Assembly: GCA_022414725.1 (NCBI GenBank)
Contig: CM039462.1
Coordinates: forward strand, 183,670,386-183,734,385
Source: Microglena sp. YARC
Lineage: Eukaryota > Chlorophyta > Chlorophyceae > Chlamydomonadales > Chlamydomonadaceae
Length of the DNA: 64,000 bases
Reading direction: 5' to 3'
In this document: piece after piece, positions 34,205 to 45,600 of the stretch
Layout: every line of letters begins with the position of its first letter
Numbering within the stretch: position 1 is the stretch's first letter
Program-made: the position numbers and the translations under genes
The notes under the pieces: model-generated
Seen by the model: only the letters and a program-made list of their open reading frames with translations
Database searches by the model: none
What the model was told of the DNA's origin: nothing

Positions 34205-36342
34205 ACCACCATGCTCAGCTACCTACATCAACATCCAAAGCCATTTCCTTGCACTCGTCCTCAATGTAGCACACTCCAACCAGCTGGCGCCAGTGCAAGT
34301 ACTTCATGCTGTGACAAGCAGCGCACACCTACAAGGGCAGACGACAAGCAGCTCAATTAAATGATAGCACACTCCAACCAGCTGGCGCCAGTGCAAGTAC
34401 TCCATGCTGTGGCAAGCAGCGCACACCTACAAGGGCAGACAACAAGCAGCTCAATTAAATGATATCACATTACAGTACAGCTGGCACCAGTGCAAGTACT
34501 TCATGCTATGACAGGCAGCACACACCTACAGGGGCGGGCGGCAGGGTTGGGGGTAGGTAGTGGTGTTAGGGGTAGTTAGTGGGGTTGGGGTAGGGGGTAG
34601 GTAGTGGTGTTAGGGTGGGAGGTGGGTGCAGGTGGCAAGCAGTAGGGTTAAATGACATCACACTCCAGGCAGCTGGCGCAAGTGCAGGTTCTTCGTGCTG
34701 TGGCAAGCAGCACATACCTACAAGGGCAGACGACAAGCAAGCAAATTAATAGCAAAACATTGATTAATTCAACTTCCTGACAACACGAATCAACTGATAA
34801 AATCAACTTCCTGACAACACCTACCTACTAATTCAACTTCCTAACAACACTATTTCAACTTCCTAACAACACTAATTCAACTTACTGACAAAACCTACCA
34901 GCTCATTCAACTTCCTGACAACACTAATTCAATTTCTTGACAACACCGACCTATTAATTCAACTTCCTGACAATACTTATTCAATTTCTTGACAACACCG
35001 ACGTATTAATTCAACTTCCTGACAATACTAATTCAATTTCTTGACAACACCGACCTATTAATTCAACTTCCTGACAACACTAATTCAACTTACTGACAAA
35101 ACCTACCAGCTAATTCAACGTCCTGACAACACCTTCATACTAATGTATCACTCAGAGATGATTGACCGATTAAACATTGTTTAATCAAACGATTCAAATA
35201 AATACAGCTGGCGCCAGTGCAGGTACTTCATGCTGTGGCAGGCAGTACAAACCTGCAAGGGTAGACTACAAAGAGGTGATTCAAGTAATTGATAGCTCAA
35301 TCATGTGCTGATTTATTAAATATTATTTAATCAAATGATTCAAATAAATAAACATTGATTAACTAATTGATTTATATAAATAAACATTGTTTACCGAAAC
35401 AATTTAAATAAATAAACATTGATTACCCAATAGATAAAAAAATAAATAAACATTGTTTACCGAAATGATTCAAATAAATTAACATTGTTTACCGAAATGA
35501 TTCAAATAAATTAACATTGTTTACCGAAATGATTCAAATAAATTAACATTGTTTACCGAATTGATTCAAATAAATTAACATTGCTTACCGAATTGATTCA
35601 AATAAATTAACATTGTTTACCGGATTGATTCAAATAGATAAACATTGATTGACCAATTGATTCAAATAAATAAACATAGTTTACCGAAATGATTCAAATA
35701 AATCAACATTGATTAACCAATTGATTCAAATAAGTAAACATTGTTTACGGAAATGATTCAAATAAATAAACACTGTTTACCCAAATGATTCAGATAAATA
35801 AACAATGATTAAATAAGCGATGCAAATAAATAAACAATGATTAACCAAGTGGTTCAAATAAAAAACCATTGTTTAACCAAATGATTCAAATAAATAAAGG
35901 TTATGCTAGTGCAGGTTCTTCAAGCTGTGGGCCTTTTCATTAAGAAATATAACGCCGGGAGAGGCGTGGTGTTAAGGGGACTCCCCATACGCCGCAGCTC
36001 GGGAAAGTCACCATGGCAGACATAGCAAGTGTCACCCTCCAGGCGGTAGGGACTCATTCATGCGCATGTGGCAAGAATGCTAGTACCGGAGGCATTGGGG
36101 GGGGACTTCTCGCAACTTTAAGGGCAGAGATCAGGCTGGAAATTGCTGAAGAGACAGGGAAAATCAAATCTACTTGAAAAATACTATCATAACTGCAAAT
36201 TTGCGGGGTCTTCGGCACCCTTTTCTACACCCCTAAGTCACCCTTACACACCCAGAATGCACGCAACTGAGCCCAATAAAAGGGTGACGAAGACCTCCCA
36301 AATGTGTGCTGTAATTTAAATGTTGATGTTGATGCAGAAGAC

Positions 36343-36389
<47 letters not shown>

Positions 36390-37120
36390 TGTCCGACTGA
36401 CTGCCACTTGCCTGTGTGCATACCAGGAGGCCAATTTCAAATTCAAATTCAAAATTCAAAAAGTATCACCTGTGTGTACACCAGGTGGCCACGCCTGATG
36501 GAGGCGTGGTCATAGGAATCGAAAATACCCTCGTGGGGCCAGGGGAAGTTGGGGGAATGCATACCATCGGCCACCTCATCACCAGAAGCAACAACAGAAG
36601 CAACGAACAGGCCGGCCATCAAACCGCTCACAGCGGCTGCATAGTGGACCTTAGAGCTTGAAGCTGCAGCAGCAGCAGCAGCAGCAGCGGGAGCGGTGGA
36701 GGTCGAGAGCTGGGGGGAAGATGAATGGGTAGGGGCAGGCGTTAGGGTTGATTCTGTGGTTGCGCTTTTGGGTGAGCGTGGTGGTGGGGCTCAGGGTTAT
36801 GGCTATAGCTGGGTGTGGCCATGGTTATGAGATATATCATGGGTTCCATTCAATCCCTGAAACTGAGTGAGGCACTGCAAATTTGAGTAACCGGGTCGTA
36901 GTGCCAGAGCAACATGGTTCGAAGCGAGCGCTATGCATGCTGCGAGTGGTGTAGTAGGCAGAATGGAGGGAAGATGGCTAGGTCAGGGTGATGAGAAAAG
37001 TGGACGGGGAGGGAGCATGTGGTGAGGTTTGGGTTTGTGGAGTGTGTGTAGTGGTGGTGGAAGTGAGGGGCATGGGTGGGTGAGGGTGGGGTGGGGGGTG
37101 GTGTGGTGTGGGTTGTGTGT

Positions 37121-37151
<31 letters not shown>

Positions 37152-37157
37152 GGGGGG

Positions 37158-37192
<35 letters not shown>

Positions 37193-37524
37193 GCATGGCG
37201 GTAGTAACATCTCCCGAAGTCTGCGATCTTGGGATTGGCCGCGAAGAGCTGAACGGTTCTGTTGTCAAGCTATAGATGGAACTAGTTCTTAATGAAGAGC
37301 GCATCGACTAGCCATCGCCCATCAAATGCTGTGAACGCTAGGGTAGGAAAAACCTCCAGGGGCAGGCGCAAATCAAGCAGTCACACAGCTTCCTGCCGCG
37401 CCACAAAAAACCAACGAGGGTGCTTAGAGCTGGAGCTTCGAATCACCTGCTGAACAATAGTTTTGCCGGAAGGCTCGGCAAATGCCTTAGCCACGGCGCT
37501 CAAGAAAGGAAATACGACACGCAT
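25873..37524 (-). CDS. CYC1: Mitochondrial cytochrome c1 (complex III haem protein), six exons, 312 aa
   Basis: Exons in transcript order: 37,524-37,447 (26 aa), 36,709-36,470 (80), 34,328-34,227 (34), 31,457-31,331, 29,726-29,509, 26,046-25,873 (TAG). All junctions are GT-AG and phases match (0,0,0,1,0). Cytochrome c1 carries electrons from the Rieske protein to cytochrome c in the bc1 complex, facing the intermembrane space. Visible features: an N-terminal presequence ([19 protein letters not shown]) and an Ala run encoded by CAG/GCT repeats, a bipartite-presequence hydrophobic stretch ([19 protein letters not shown]), the haem site CAACH at residues 108-112, [35 protein letters not shown], the axial Met in FPGGAIAMP (about 231), and a C-terminal anchor (about 275-293) followed by RLRWAPLKS and LDVVN. 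Length is normal for the family. The start ATG has AAG before it. Introns 2-5 contain many partial exon copies; only the listed set gives an intact frame. Confidence 0.95.
26160..27210 (-). repeat. Acceptor-side partial copies of CYC1 exon 6 (six)
   Basis: Copies at about 26,166-26,252, 26,310-26,440, 26,580-26,664, 26,775-26,853, 26,955-27,033 and 27,120-27,207 repeat the acceptor plus GGATGTGACCACGTTC through GGCATCAAGGCCATCCTTGT. Several carry single-base frame changes and one has CTG for the acceptor CAG. The 26,310 copy extends further, into the membrane helix. Between copies lie G-rich tracts (C-rich on the transcript). None reaches the stop codon. Confidence 0.9.
27210..28480 (+). repeat. 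TGGTTTGGTTTGGTCTGG-type satellite in CYC1 intron 5
   Basis: A 5-bp GGTTT/GGTCT theme is organised into higher-order units of about 90-95 bp, containing TTGGCTTACTATGGCATGGC, about six or seven times between 27,800 and 28,310. Confidence 0.85.
28595..29415 (-). repeat. Donor-side partial copies of CYC1 exon 5
   Basis: Copies of the exon's end (up to [18 protein letters not shown] and QQAK|GT on the transcript) occur at about 28,600-28,626, 28,736-28,757, 28,883-28,970, 29,084-29,110, 29,224-29,250 and 29,320-29,411. The longest are 28,883 and 29,320. Each is followed on the transcript by GTGAGAATGAAT-like and G-rich sequence. Confidence 0.85.
29790..30535 (-). repeat. Acceptor-side partial copies of CYC1 exon 5 (four)
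   Basis: Copies at about 29,795-29,913, 29,988-30,094, 30,160-30,270 and 30,427-30,533 carry CAG|ACCTGTCCCTCATCG through the [14 protein letters not shown] coding segment, then stop before NPYFPGG. They are separated by (GT)n and poly-G, which are (CA)n and poly-C on the transcript. Some have frame-changing indels. Confidence 0.9.
30560..31245 (+). repeat. 49-bp minisatellite in CYC1 intron 4, about 13 copies
   Basis: Unit: GAAGCTGGGTGTTTGCGTCA, ATGCAGCGGCAGGTAGGGAG, AAGCAGGGT. Copies are nearly identical, with one 10-bp internal duplication near 30,738. Confidence 0.9.
31560..32495 (-). repeat. Acceptor-side partial copies of CYC1 exon 4 (five plus a short one)
   Basis: Copies at about 31,562, 31,705, 31,862, 32,005, 32,163 (about 85-95 bp each) and a short one at 32,448-32,490. 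All keep the acceptor and the [11 protein letters not shown](Y/N)ERPG segment, and the long copies end at the same point, PAPYT. The shared break point implies duplication of an already truncated unit. Confidence 0.9.
32500..32960 (+). repeat. Intronic GTGCAGTGCCAACAAGGGG minisatellite
   Basis: About eight 40-95-bp units of GTGCAGTGCCAA(C/A)AAGGGG plus GGGTGGGTGGGTGGGGG within CYC1 intron 3. Confidence 0.8.
33235..34165 (-). repeat. Donor-side partial copies of CYC1 exon 3 (nine)
   Basis: The 3' half of the exon, on the transcript AG|GACGAGTGCAAGG through GATGTAGATGTAGGTAGC, recurs at about 33,242, 33,358, 33,489, 33,571, 33,703, 33,827, 33,931, 34,008 and 34,109 before the full exon at 34,227. 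Several units have TTAG or TGAG before GACGAG, so each resembles a mini-exon with both splice sites. Downstream on the transcript each continues into GGTGGTG and poly-G. Confidence 0.9.
34355..34730 (-). repeat. Acceptor-side copies of the CYC1 haem exon (three)
   Basis: Copies at about 34,365-34,435, 34,478-34,532 and 34,664-34,722 keep a TAG acceptor and encode VCAACHS with (M/T)(K/E)(Y/N)LH. All lose the exon before its donor. Two more remnants lie at 35,205-35,256 ([16 protein letters not shown]) and 35,905-35,935. Confidence 0.9.
34740..35150 (+). repeat. TTCAACTTCCTGACAACAC repeats
   Basis: About ten imperfect 25-55-bp units within CYC1 intron 2. Confidence 0.8.
35280..35900 (+). repeat. 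32-bp AAATAAA(T)AACATTGTTTACCG repeats, about 17 units
   Basis: AT-rich minisatellite of TTACCGAAATGATTCAAATA type in CYC1 intron 2, between two haem-exon remnants. Confidence 0.85.
35945..36100. repeat. Interspersed module, second copy
   Basis: Matches 24,480-24,645 over GAGGCGTGGTGTTAAGGGG-like ends, GGAAAGTCACCATGGCAGAC and CCTCCAGGCGGTAGGGACTC. Confidence 0.55.
37130..37190 (+). repeat. Poly-G tract with one interruption, after (GT)n
   Basis: (GT)n is followed by about 50 G with a single A. On the CYC1 transcript this is poly-C then (CA)n in intron 1. True length is uncertain for any sequencing method. Confidence 0.85.
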
Positions 37525-38631
37525 CTTGACAACGACGCGCTTTTCAACTGCGATGCGACTTTACTCCGACTGTTGAGTGTCGGCAGACTTGCACGCTCCT
37601 GACTGTGTAACTGTAGTCACTGTACTGCCAGCGAGCGCGAGCGGCGAGGAGTTTCGAGAGAGAGACTCTGCGAGAGAAACCGTGCGAGAGCACCGGTGCG
37701 AGAGCACCGGTGCGAGAGAGAGACGACACTCCATGCCACGCCACGCCACATATCTCCGACTCACTCACTCCCCCGTGTCGGAGCTGGATGCAGAGCTGGA
37801 TGGATGGTATCTCCTGCTACATACCAACGCGACCCGCTGAGCCCTCCCACCATCCCATCCAATCCAACCTCTTCCCATCCACCTTTTACACCTCTGACTC
37901 CCAATTTCGAGCACCCTGTATTTGACTGCCCTTCAACCCCGTTGACATCCCCCAACTGACATTGACCGCGAGTGTAACCGACTAACCGACACGCCTCACA
38001 AGACGGAAACTTGACAAGCACATTGCCCTTCGCGCATTGCTCCAACCTTTCCCTCGACCCCCTCCCCTCTCATCCATCTCCTTTTCTGTTCATCATACCA
38101 CGCCTGGTGGCGTCTGTTTTCTTCCTCTCCTCCCATCCACCCTCCAGAACTCTTCCTTACGTGCGCCCAGTGTAATACCCCGTCAATAGAGCTGCTGCAA
38201 ATCGAACAGCTGTCTCCAGAACCTTTCCGTTCGTTCGCCTAGCTATAATTAAGGGCCCGTAAGCAGACCAGCTGCAAAATTAACAGTGCGACATTCCGCA
38301 CCCCAGCGAAATACCCTGTACCCAGCTCCTGACACTTCCCAAGTCGTCGTTGCTGCGTGTCGAAAATTGCTCCGCCCTGCTTCACAACAGCCTGTCTCTT
38401 AACGGACTCGAACTTTAGGTTGGGTCCGTTGCTCCAGCCTGAAAGGCTACACGCCATCTTCTCGCAATAAAACCGGGAACTGGGAACAGGATTATCCAAG
38501 TCCAAGTGGGATTATCCAAGTATGGTGATGTTAGCGTCCAGGCAGCTGATCCCCTGTGAAATCGGAGCTGGAGCATTCATCGTTACCCAGTAACACCCCA
38601 GCCTATACCAAGAGCAGCAGCAGTAGGAGTC
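37525..38631. promoter_or_regulatory. Divergent intergenic region between CYC1 and the membrane-protein gene
   Basis: The two start codons face away from each other across 1.1 kb, so both 5' UTRs and promoters must lie here. GAGAGAGA-rich sequence with a duplicated GTGCGAGAGCACCG occurs at 37,660-37,725, and CAGCTGC(A)AAAT-like elements at 38,190-38,280. No TATA box or terminator can be assigned with confidence. Confidence 0.4.
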
Positions 38632-41600
38632 ATGCAGAACAACGCCCCTACCAGTGCTCGAGTGTATGCATATGCATATGACAATCCCATATTCGAGGAT
38701 GTGGAGAAGAATGTGGGGAAGAAGGAATTCTTCAAGAAGACTAAGGAAGTAGATACAGCAGAGCAAGAGGCACTTATGCAGGTGTGTGTCCTTGTGGTGG
38801 TAGGGGTGGTGGGGAGGTTATCTATTGATTTCTCTAAATATTTACTATCTTCCATTCACTCTCTCACATACCGACACACACGTGCACAGACACACAGAGA
38901 TATACAGGTATACACACACATAAATACAATACATACATACATACATACATACATACATACATACATACAACATACACACCTATGATTCTTATGCAGTTTT
39001 GTGCGTCTGTGGGTGAGTGTGGGTGTGTGTGGGGGGAGAGTTTATATATTGATTTCTCTCCCTATTTACAATCCCTATTTACAATCCCTATTTACAATCC
39101 CTATTTACAATCCCTATTTACAATCTTCCATTCAATCTCTCACGTACCGACACACACAGACACACACACACAGGTATAGATGCACACACACATACATACA
39201 TTTGAATAGGCAGAATAATACACGGTGAGCAGTGCAACGTGCTCTGGACAAAAATGAGTGAATCCTGGAGTGCACACACACATGCATACATTCATGCATA
39301 CACAAATACTCACACATACACGCACATGCATACATACATACATACATATACATACATACATACATACATACATACATACATACATACATACATACATACG
39401 TACATACATACATACACACATACATACATGCATACATACATACACACATACATACATATATGCATACATACGTACATACATACACACATACACACACACC
39501 TATGATTCATGTGCAACACCGGCCCCCCTCCATCCTCCACTCACCATATGACACATGATGTACAAACACACATACACATACACACACCTATGATTCATGT
39601 GCAACACTGCCCCCCTTTCCGTCTTCCACTCACCCCAAAAAGCTCATTCGCAAACTCACAGAGACTCATACAAAGGCACATACACATACACACATATATA
39701 TCAGATGATGATGATGATGATGATGATGTTTACCTTTTCCTGGTGCCCTACAGGACTCCAAATGTGCCCCTGGCATGATTGAGTCTAGGGGAACCCTTAT
39801 GAGCAGGGTTTAGGGCACACAAACATATGTTTTTGTTCTTATATACAAATGTATGCACCTCATCTGCATAGAAACTTGTTTAGGTAGGTAAACGAACGGA
39901 AAATACATTGTTTTGCACCCCATCTGCGTAGTGAAATCATTGCACGGTCTTCCAAGTTCATCAATCCAGTCATAATTACAATCCAAGCTAATTGTAATCG
40001 CTTTGCATCACCCACAAGCAAGTACACACAGAGACCTGCAACACCAGCCCCCCCCCCCCCCCCCACCACACACACACACACACCCTACGGCAGCCTGCAG
40101 CCTGTTCAGGTTGTTAAACTTGTGTCCCAGGTGTTATACACCTGTTCATGTACATCATTGGTTAAAAAGTAGTTGTTGAGCAGGCGTTTAACACCCTGAA
40201 CACCTGTTTAACAACATGAACAGGTTTCTGCTGCCGTAGGGTCCAACCCCCTCCATTCCCGGTAGGGGGGAATGAAGTTGAATGTAGGGTGTGTGGAGGG
40301 GTGGATGGGTGCGAGAGGGGGTGGGGGAGAGGGGGCGTATTTAGAGTAGGGGGGAATGGAGGAGGGGGGAAGCTACCCTCCAGTGAGCTAGCATCCACAA
40401 GCCCAGATCCTTCCTCGGGTTTAGGGGTTTAGGATATAGGGTTTAGGGTATAGGAGATCTGGCTTGTGCTGCATGCTAGCTCACTGGAGCGGTAGCTTCC
40501 CCCACTCCCTCATCCCCCCCTACTCTAAATTACGCCCCCTCCTCCCCCACCCCCTCTTGCACCATCCACCCCTCCACACAACCTTCCATTCAACTCTAAC
40601 TTTAACTTCATTACATAGCTTCAGCCAGAAATTAGGCTGCTCACCTCCTTAAGCAGTAAAACAAAATTACCAGGAAAACATAGGTAACACAAAACAAATT
40701 CATTTTCTCTTCAATTTTTTATTTGTCTCTTTTTTACGCCCTCCGCGACCCCCTCGCATTCAACACCAGCTCCCCTCCATTGAACCCCTACTCTAAATCC
40801 GTCCCCTCCTCTGCCACCCTCTCTTGCTCCCCTCCACATCCACCCCCTCCATCCACACACCCCTCCACTCAACACCAGCTCCCCTCCATTCACCCCCTAC
40901 TCTAAATCTGTCTCCTCCTCCGCCACCCTCTCTTGCTCCCTTCCACCCCTACACCCCTCCATCCACACCTCTCATCAACACCAGCTCCCCTATCCACTCC
41001 GTTGACAACACCCCTACTCTAGATCTTCTACTCCAGACACCAAAAAACAGTCTCCTCAAATGGCTTGTCATCAAGTTTGCGATCGTCATGTTCCTTAGTT
41101 GGTTGGCAACGTGGTCTCCTAATCGCTTACACAGACCCTTCACGAGCACAAACTCCAACGGTCACCGGCCAGGCCTTGATAAATCGCGTGAGTGATGAGC
41201 CATTTGCGATTGTGTGTAAGTGTGGTGGTGTGCTGTCTTGTGTGTGAAGGGGGGGTATTGCCCTTGTTGCCCCGGAGTGTGGGGTGCGTTTGGGGAGTGA
41301 AGTGAGGTTGAGGCCCAGGTATCACAAAACCCTTCACAAGTCATCAAGTCCCAACGTAACTGGCCAAGCCTTGATAATCGCGTGACTGATTAGCCATTTG
41401 GTGTGTGTGTGTGGGGGGGGGGGGGGGGGTGGGGTGTGTGAAGTGAGGGCATGTAATCACAGACCCCTTCACAAAGCACCAAGTCCAACGTAACCGGCCA
41501 AGCCTTGATAATCGCGTGTGAGTGATTAGATTTTCACGAGCCTGAGGTTTGAGGAGTAAATTCCCCTTCACTTCACAAGGCACGTGACTCCCAACGTCCC

Positions 41601-42666
41601 AAAGTGGACTAAAAGTCGGTGATATGCCAAGCCTGGGTGGTGTGATTAGCGGTGGATGTGGGGAGGTGAGGTTGTGAGGGAGGGCAGGTAATCACGATCC
41701 TTCACAAGCACACTCCAATCGCCGTTGCAGTGACTGCTCTATTGGATGAGGTTTGAGGGCTGGTGTGACTTCTCAAGCCGATAACATCGCGTGGAGGCCA
41801 AGCTGATTAGCGCCAAACAAACACATTCTACTACACAGTGACATGGATATATAGCTTGTAGGTGTTTGTGGGCATGGTAAGCACAGACTCCCGTCACAAG
41901 CACGGACTCCAACGTGGACCCGGCCAAAGCCCTTGATAATCGCATCAAATGAAAGAGTGAGGGCAGGGCAGGGCATAAACACAGACTTTCACAGTTTACT
42001 CCAACGTGACCGGCAAGCCCTGATAATCGCGTGAGTGAAGATTAGCCATTTGGTGTGTGTGTGTGGGGGGGGGGGGGGGCAGTGAGGGTTTAGGGCAGGT
42101 AATCACAGACCCTTCACAAGCACGGACTTCCAACGTGACCGCCAAGCCTTGATAATCGCGTGAGTGATTAGCCATTTGGTGTGTGTGTGTGTGAGGGGTG
42201 GGGGGGGAGGGGGGGGGGGGCAGTGAGTTGGTTGAGAATGAGGGCAGGTAATCACAGACTCCTTCACAAAGCACGGACTCCAACGTGACCGGCAAGCCTT
42301 GATAATCGTTGTTTTTTAGTGATAGCCATTTTGACCCTGTGTGTGTGGGGCGGGGTGGGGGGGGGGGGGGGAGTAGCTACGCTTTGAGGGCAGGGGGTAA
42401 TCACAGACTCCAGTGCACCGGCCAGCTACAAGCACAGCGATGTGACCGGGCCCAAGCCTTGATCATCGTGTGGCTTAGATGACTTTGAAGCACGGACGTC
42501 CAACGGGAGGGGAATAGAATGGAGGGCAAGTGGGGAGACACAACACAGACCCCTCACAAGCCACGGACTTGGTTGTTTGAAGGGGTGGGTAGGGTGAAAG
42601 TGAGAATGCCGACACAGACCCCTTACCGGCCAAGCCTTGATCATCGTGTTAGATGAGCCATTTGGT

Positions 42667-42697
<31 letters not shown>

Positions 42698-45600
42698 CGT
42701 GGGTGGGGGGGCATTGTCCTTTGTTGTTAAGGGGTGGGTGGTGAAGTGAGAATACCGAGGGCAAGTAAACACAGACCCCTTCACAAGCACGGACTCCAAC
42801 GTGACCGGCCAAGCCTTGATCATCGTGTGGTAGATGAGCCATTTTAGTGTGTGTTGTGTGTGGGTGGTTCGGTGGGGGGGGGCATTGTCCTTGTTGTTTT
42901 GAAGGGGTGGGTGGGTGAAGTGAGAATGGAGGGCAAGTAAACACAGACCCCTTCACAAGCACGGACTCCAACGTGACCGGCCAAGCCTTGATCATCGTGT
43001 GGTAGATGAGCCATTTGGTGTGTGTGTGTGTGTGTGGGGGGGGGGGGGGGGCATTGTCCTTGTTGTTTTAAGGGCGTGGGTGGGTGAAGTGAGAATGGAG
43101 GGCAAGTAAACACAGACCCCTTCACAAGCACGGACTCCAACGTGACGGCCAAGCCTTGATCATCGACCTTTTGTGGTAGATGAGCCATTTGGTGTGTGTG
43201 TGTGGTGGGGGAGGGGGGGGGGGGGGGTGGCATTTGTCCTTGTTGTTTTAAGGGGTGGGTGGGGTGAAGTGAGAATGGGAGGGCAAGTAAACACAGACCC
43301 CTTCACAAGCACGGACTTCCAACGTGACCCGGGCCCAAGCCTTGATTTATCGTTGGGTTGTTGGGTAGTAATAGCCATTTGGTGTAGGTTGGTGGCTGGG
43401 ACTGGGTTGGGCATAGTCCTTGTTGTATGCGGGGGTGGCGTGGTGGTGAAGTTGCGAGGGTACGTAATCACAGACCCCCTTCACAAGCACCAATTACCAA
43501 ATGAGGGGGGTCTGGTGGGTGGGGTGGGGGGTAGGTGAAGTGAGGTTTGGAGGGTAATTAAACACTGGGGTGAGTGTGGGTTGTGGGGGTGGGGGTGGGG
43601 GGCTGAAGTTTGGCAGGTTGGGGGGGTAGGTACACACATTACCAAACTTCACAAGCAGGAACTTCCAATATGAAAGCTGAGTCATGATCTTGAACATGAG
43701 TGATAAGCCGTGGGGGCATTGTCTTTGTTTGGATGGCGTAGGTGGATGAAGTGAGGTTGGGGGCAGGTAAACACAGGGGATAGGGGTGAGCGAGTGTGTG
43801 GGTGGGGGGGGTGGGGGGGGGGGGGGGGCGGGTCAACACAGGGGAGAGGGCAAGTGAGTGTGTGCGTGTGTGGGTGGTGTGGGGGTGGCGCGGGGGGGGG
43901 GTGGATCTGGGGGGGGGGGGGTCAACACAGGGAGAGGGGCAAGTGAGTGTGTTGCGCGTGTGGTGTGTGTGTTAAGTGGGGAAACGGGAGTGTGTGTGTT
44001 GTGGTACTGATGTGGGGGGGGGGAGGTCGGGCAGTACAAACAGGCAAGTGGAGTGTGTATTACAGTGTGTGTGTGTGTGGGGGCGGGGGGGAGTTGGAGG
44101 GGGGAGGTTCAGCACAAGAGAGGGCATGTGAGTGTGTAGCTGGGGGGGGGGAGAGGAGGGGCGAGTGTGTGTGTGTGTGTGGGGGGCGGGGGGGAGTGAA
44201 GTGAGCGTTGCGAGGGAGGTCAAACACAAGGGAGTGCATGTTTGATGTGTGTGTGGGGGGGGGGGGGGGGGGGGGGGCGGGGGGGGCTGCATGCAAGAGC
44301 ACATAGCTAGGGTTGGGAAGCAAACGTATATTTTTATTTGTATAAGCCGTATAAACGTATATATATAAACGTATAAAAAACGTATAGCGAAAATTCAGGC
44401 AACTTCTTGAGAAAAATACTTTTATATGTTTTAAAGGTATTGCTGCATAGCTAATTGTCATTGGCATTCACATATCAAACTCTCAGAAAAATAATCTGGC
44501 AAGTTTAGGTTGTCCAAATCTCAGAAAAGAAATAACGACCAGAAAGCGCGGTGCCAATCTAAGGGAGCCATTAAATGCCAGTTGGTCTATTATAACTGTA
44601 TGAGTGTATAATAATATACGTACATAACGATATTGCAATTTTGTCTATGTTCACATTGCAGTAGGCTTGCACCATCAATCCTTCAAGCCCACGTAGGAGC
44701 ACAGCTTGTGGAATGGACGGCTAAGTGGCGCTCAGATATGTGTGCCATCCTGGCTATCTAGATCAACCATTAGGCCAAATGTTTATAAAATAATGCGTGT
44801 GAATGGTGATTTTTATTGCAAATTGTGGTTGAGGAGGTCAAAAGCTTTCCAATGAGCTATCTAAATCAAAAATATAATGAAAACCAAGAAAGTTAAGTGC
44901 CGGGACGTGTGCTGTACTTCTTGAAGTACAGACTATACGTTTTGTATACGACGTATAAAAGGTCGATTTGAGAAAAAATATACGGCGTATTTATGTGTAT
45001 AAACGTATATTATACGTTTATATGTCGGCCCAACCCTACATATAGCCAATTGTCTGTTTATTTTTATTAGTGGCTGGCTTATTGAAGTGTGGCGGGATGG
45101 TGAGAAGGCACAGAATGAGAAAATGTGTGTGTGGGGGGGGGGGGGCTGCATGCAAGAGCACATAGTCAATTGACTGTTTATTTTTATTAGTGGCTGGCTT
45201 ATTGAAGTGTGGTTGGATGGTGAGAAGGCACAGAATGAGACAAATGTGTGTGTGTGTTGGGGGGGCAGGGGAGGGGGGGAGGGGCTGCATGCAAGAGCAC
45301 AAAGCCAATTGACTGTTTATTTGAATTATTGGCTAGCTGGCTGGCTTGTCGGATTGTGGTTGGACGATGCGGAGACACAGACTGAGAAAAATGTGTGTGC
45401 GTGTGTGTGAGAAGCGTGGCCGAGCTTCGAGTGTAGTGGTAGCGGAAGTTTGGGCCAAAACAGGGTTCCAGGTAGTGATTGCTACTGGCAGCGGGGAAAA
45501 ACTTTGCTGTTGCAGCTTCAGTCAAGTTCAGAACAGACCGTAGGGGATCAGTATTTTGGGGGGGGGGGGTTGAGGGGGGAGGGCGAGATCCGAGTCTCGA

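Noticed and set aside
39132..39551. Open frames over the (CATA)n tract on both strands
   Set aside because: Tetranucleotide repeats give open frames in several phases (YMYVCMYVC and THIHTYIHT types). They lie inside an intron.
41037..41187. Minus-strand alternative for this exon (VLVKGLCKRLGDHVANQLRN)
   Set aside because: Protein-like, but the + strand has a strong acceptor (TTCTACTCCAG), a GTGAGT donor, a transmembrane helix consistent with the gene, and donor-side copies. Not fully excluded.
42426..43471. Minus-strand frames reading MIKAWPVTLESVLVKG repeats
   Set aside because: They are the reverse of donor-side copies of the + strand exon 41,037-41,187, where splice sites and a membrane helix make better sense.
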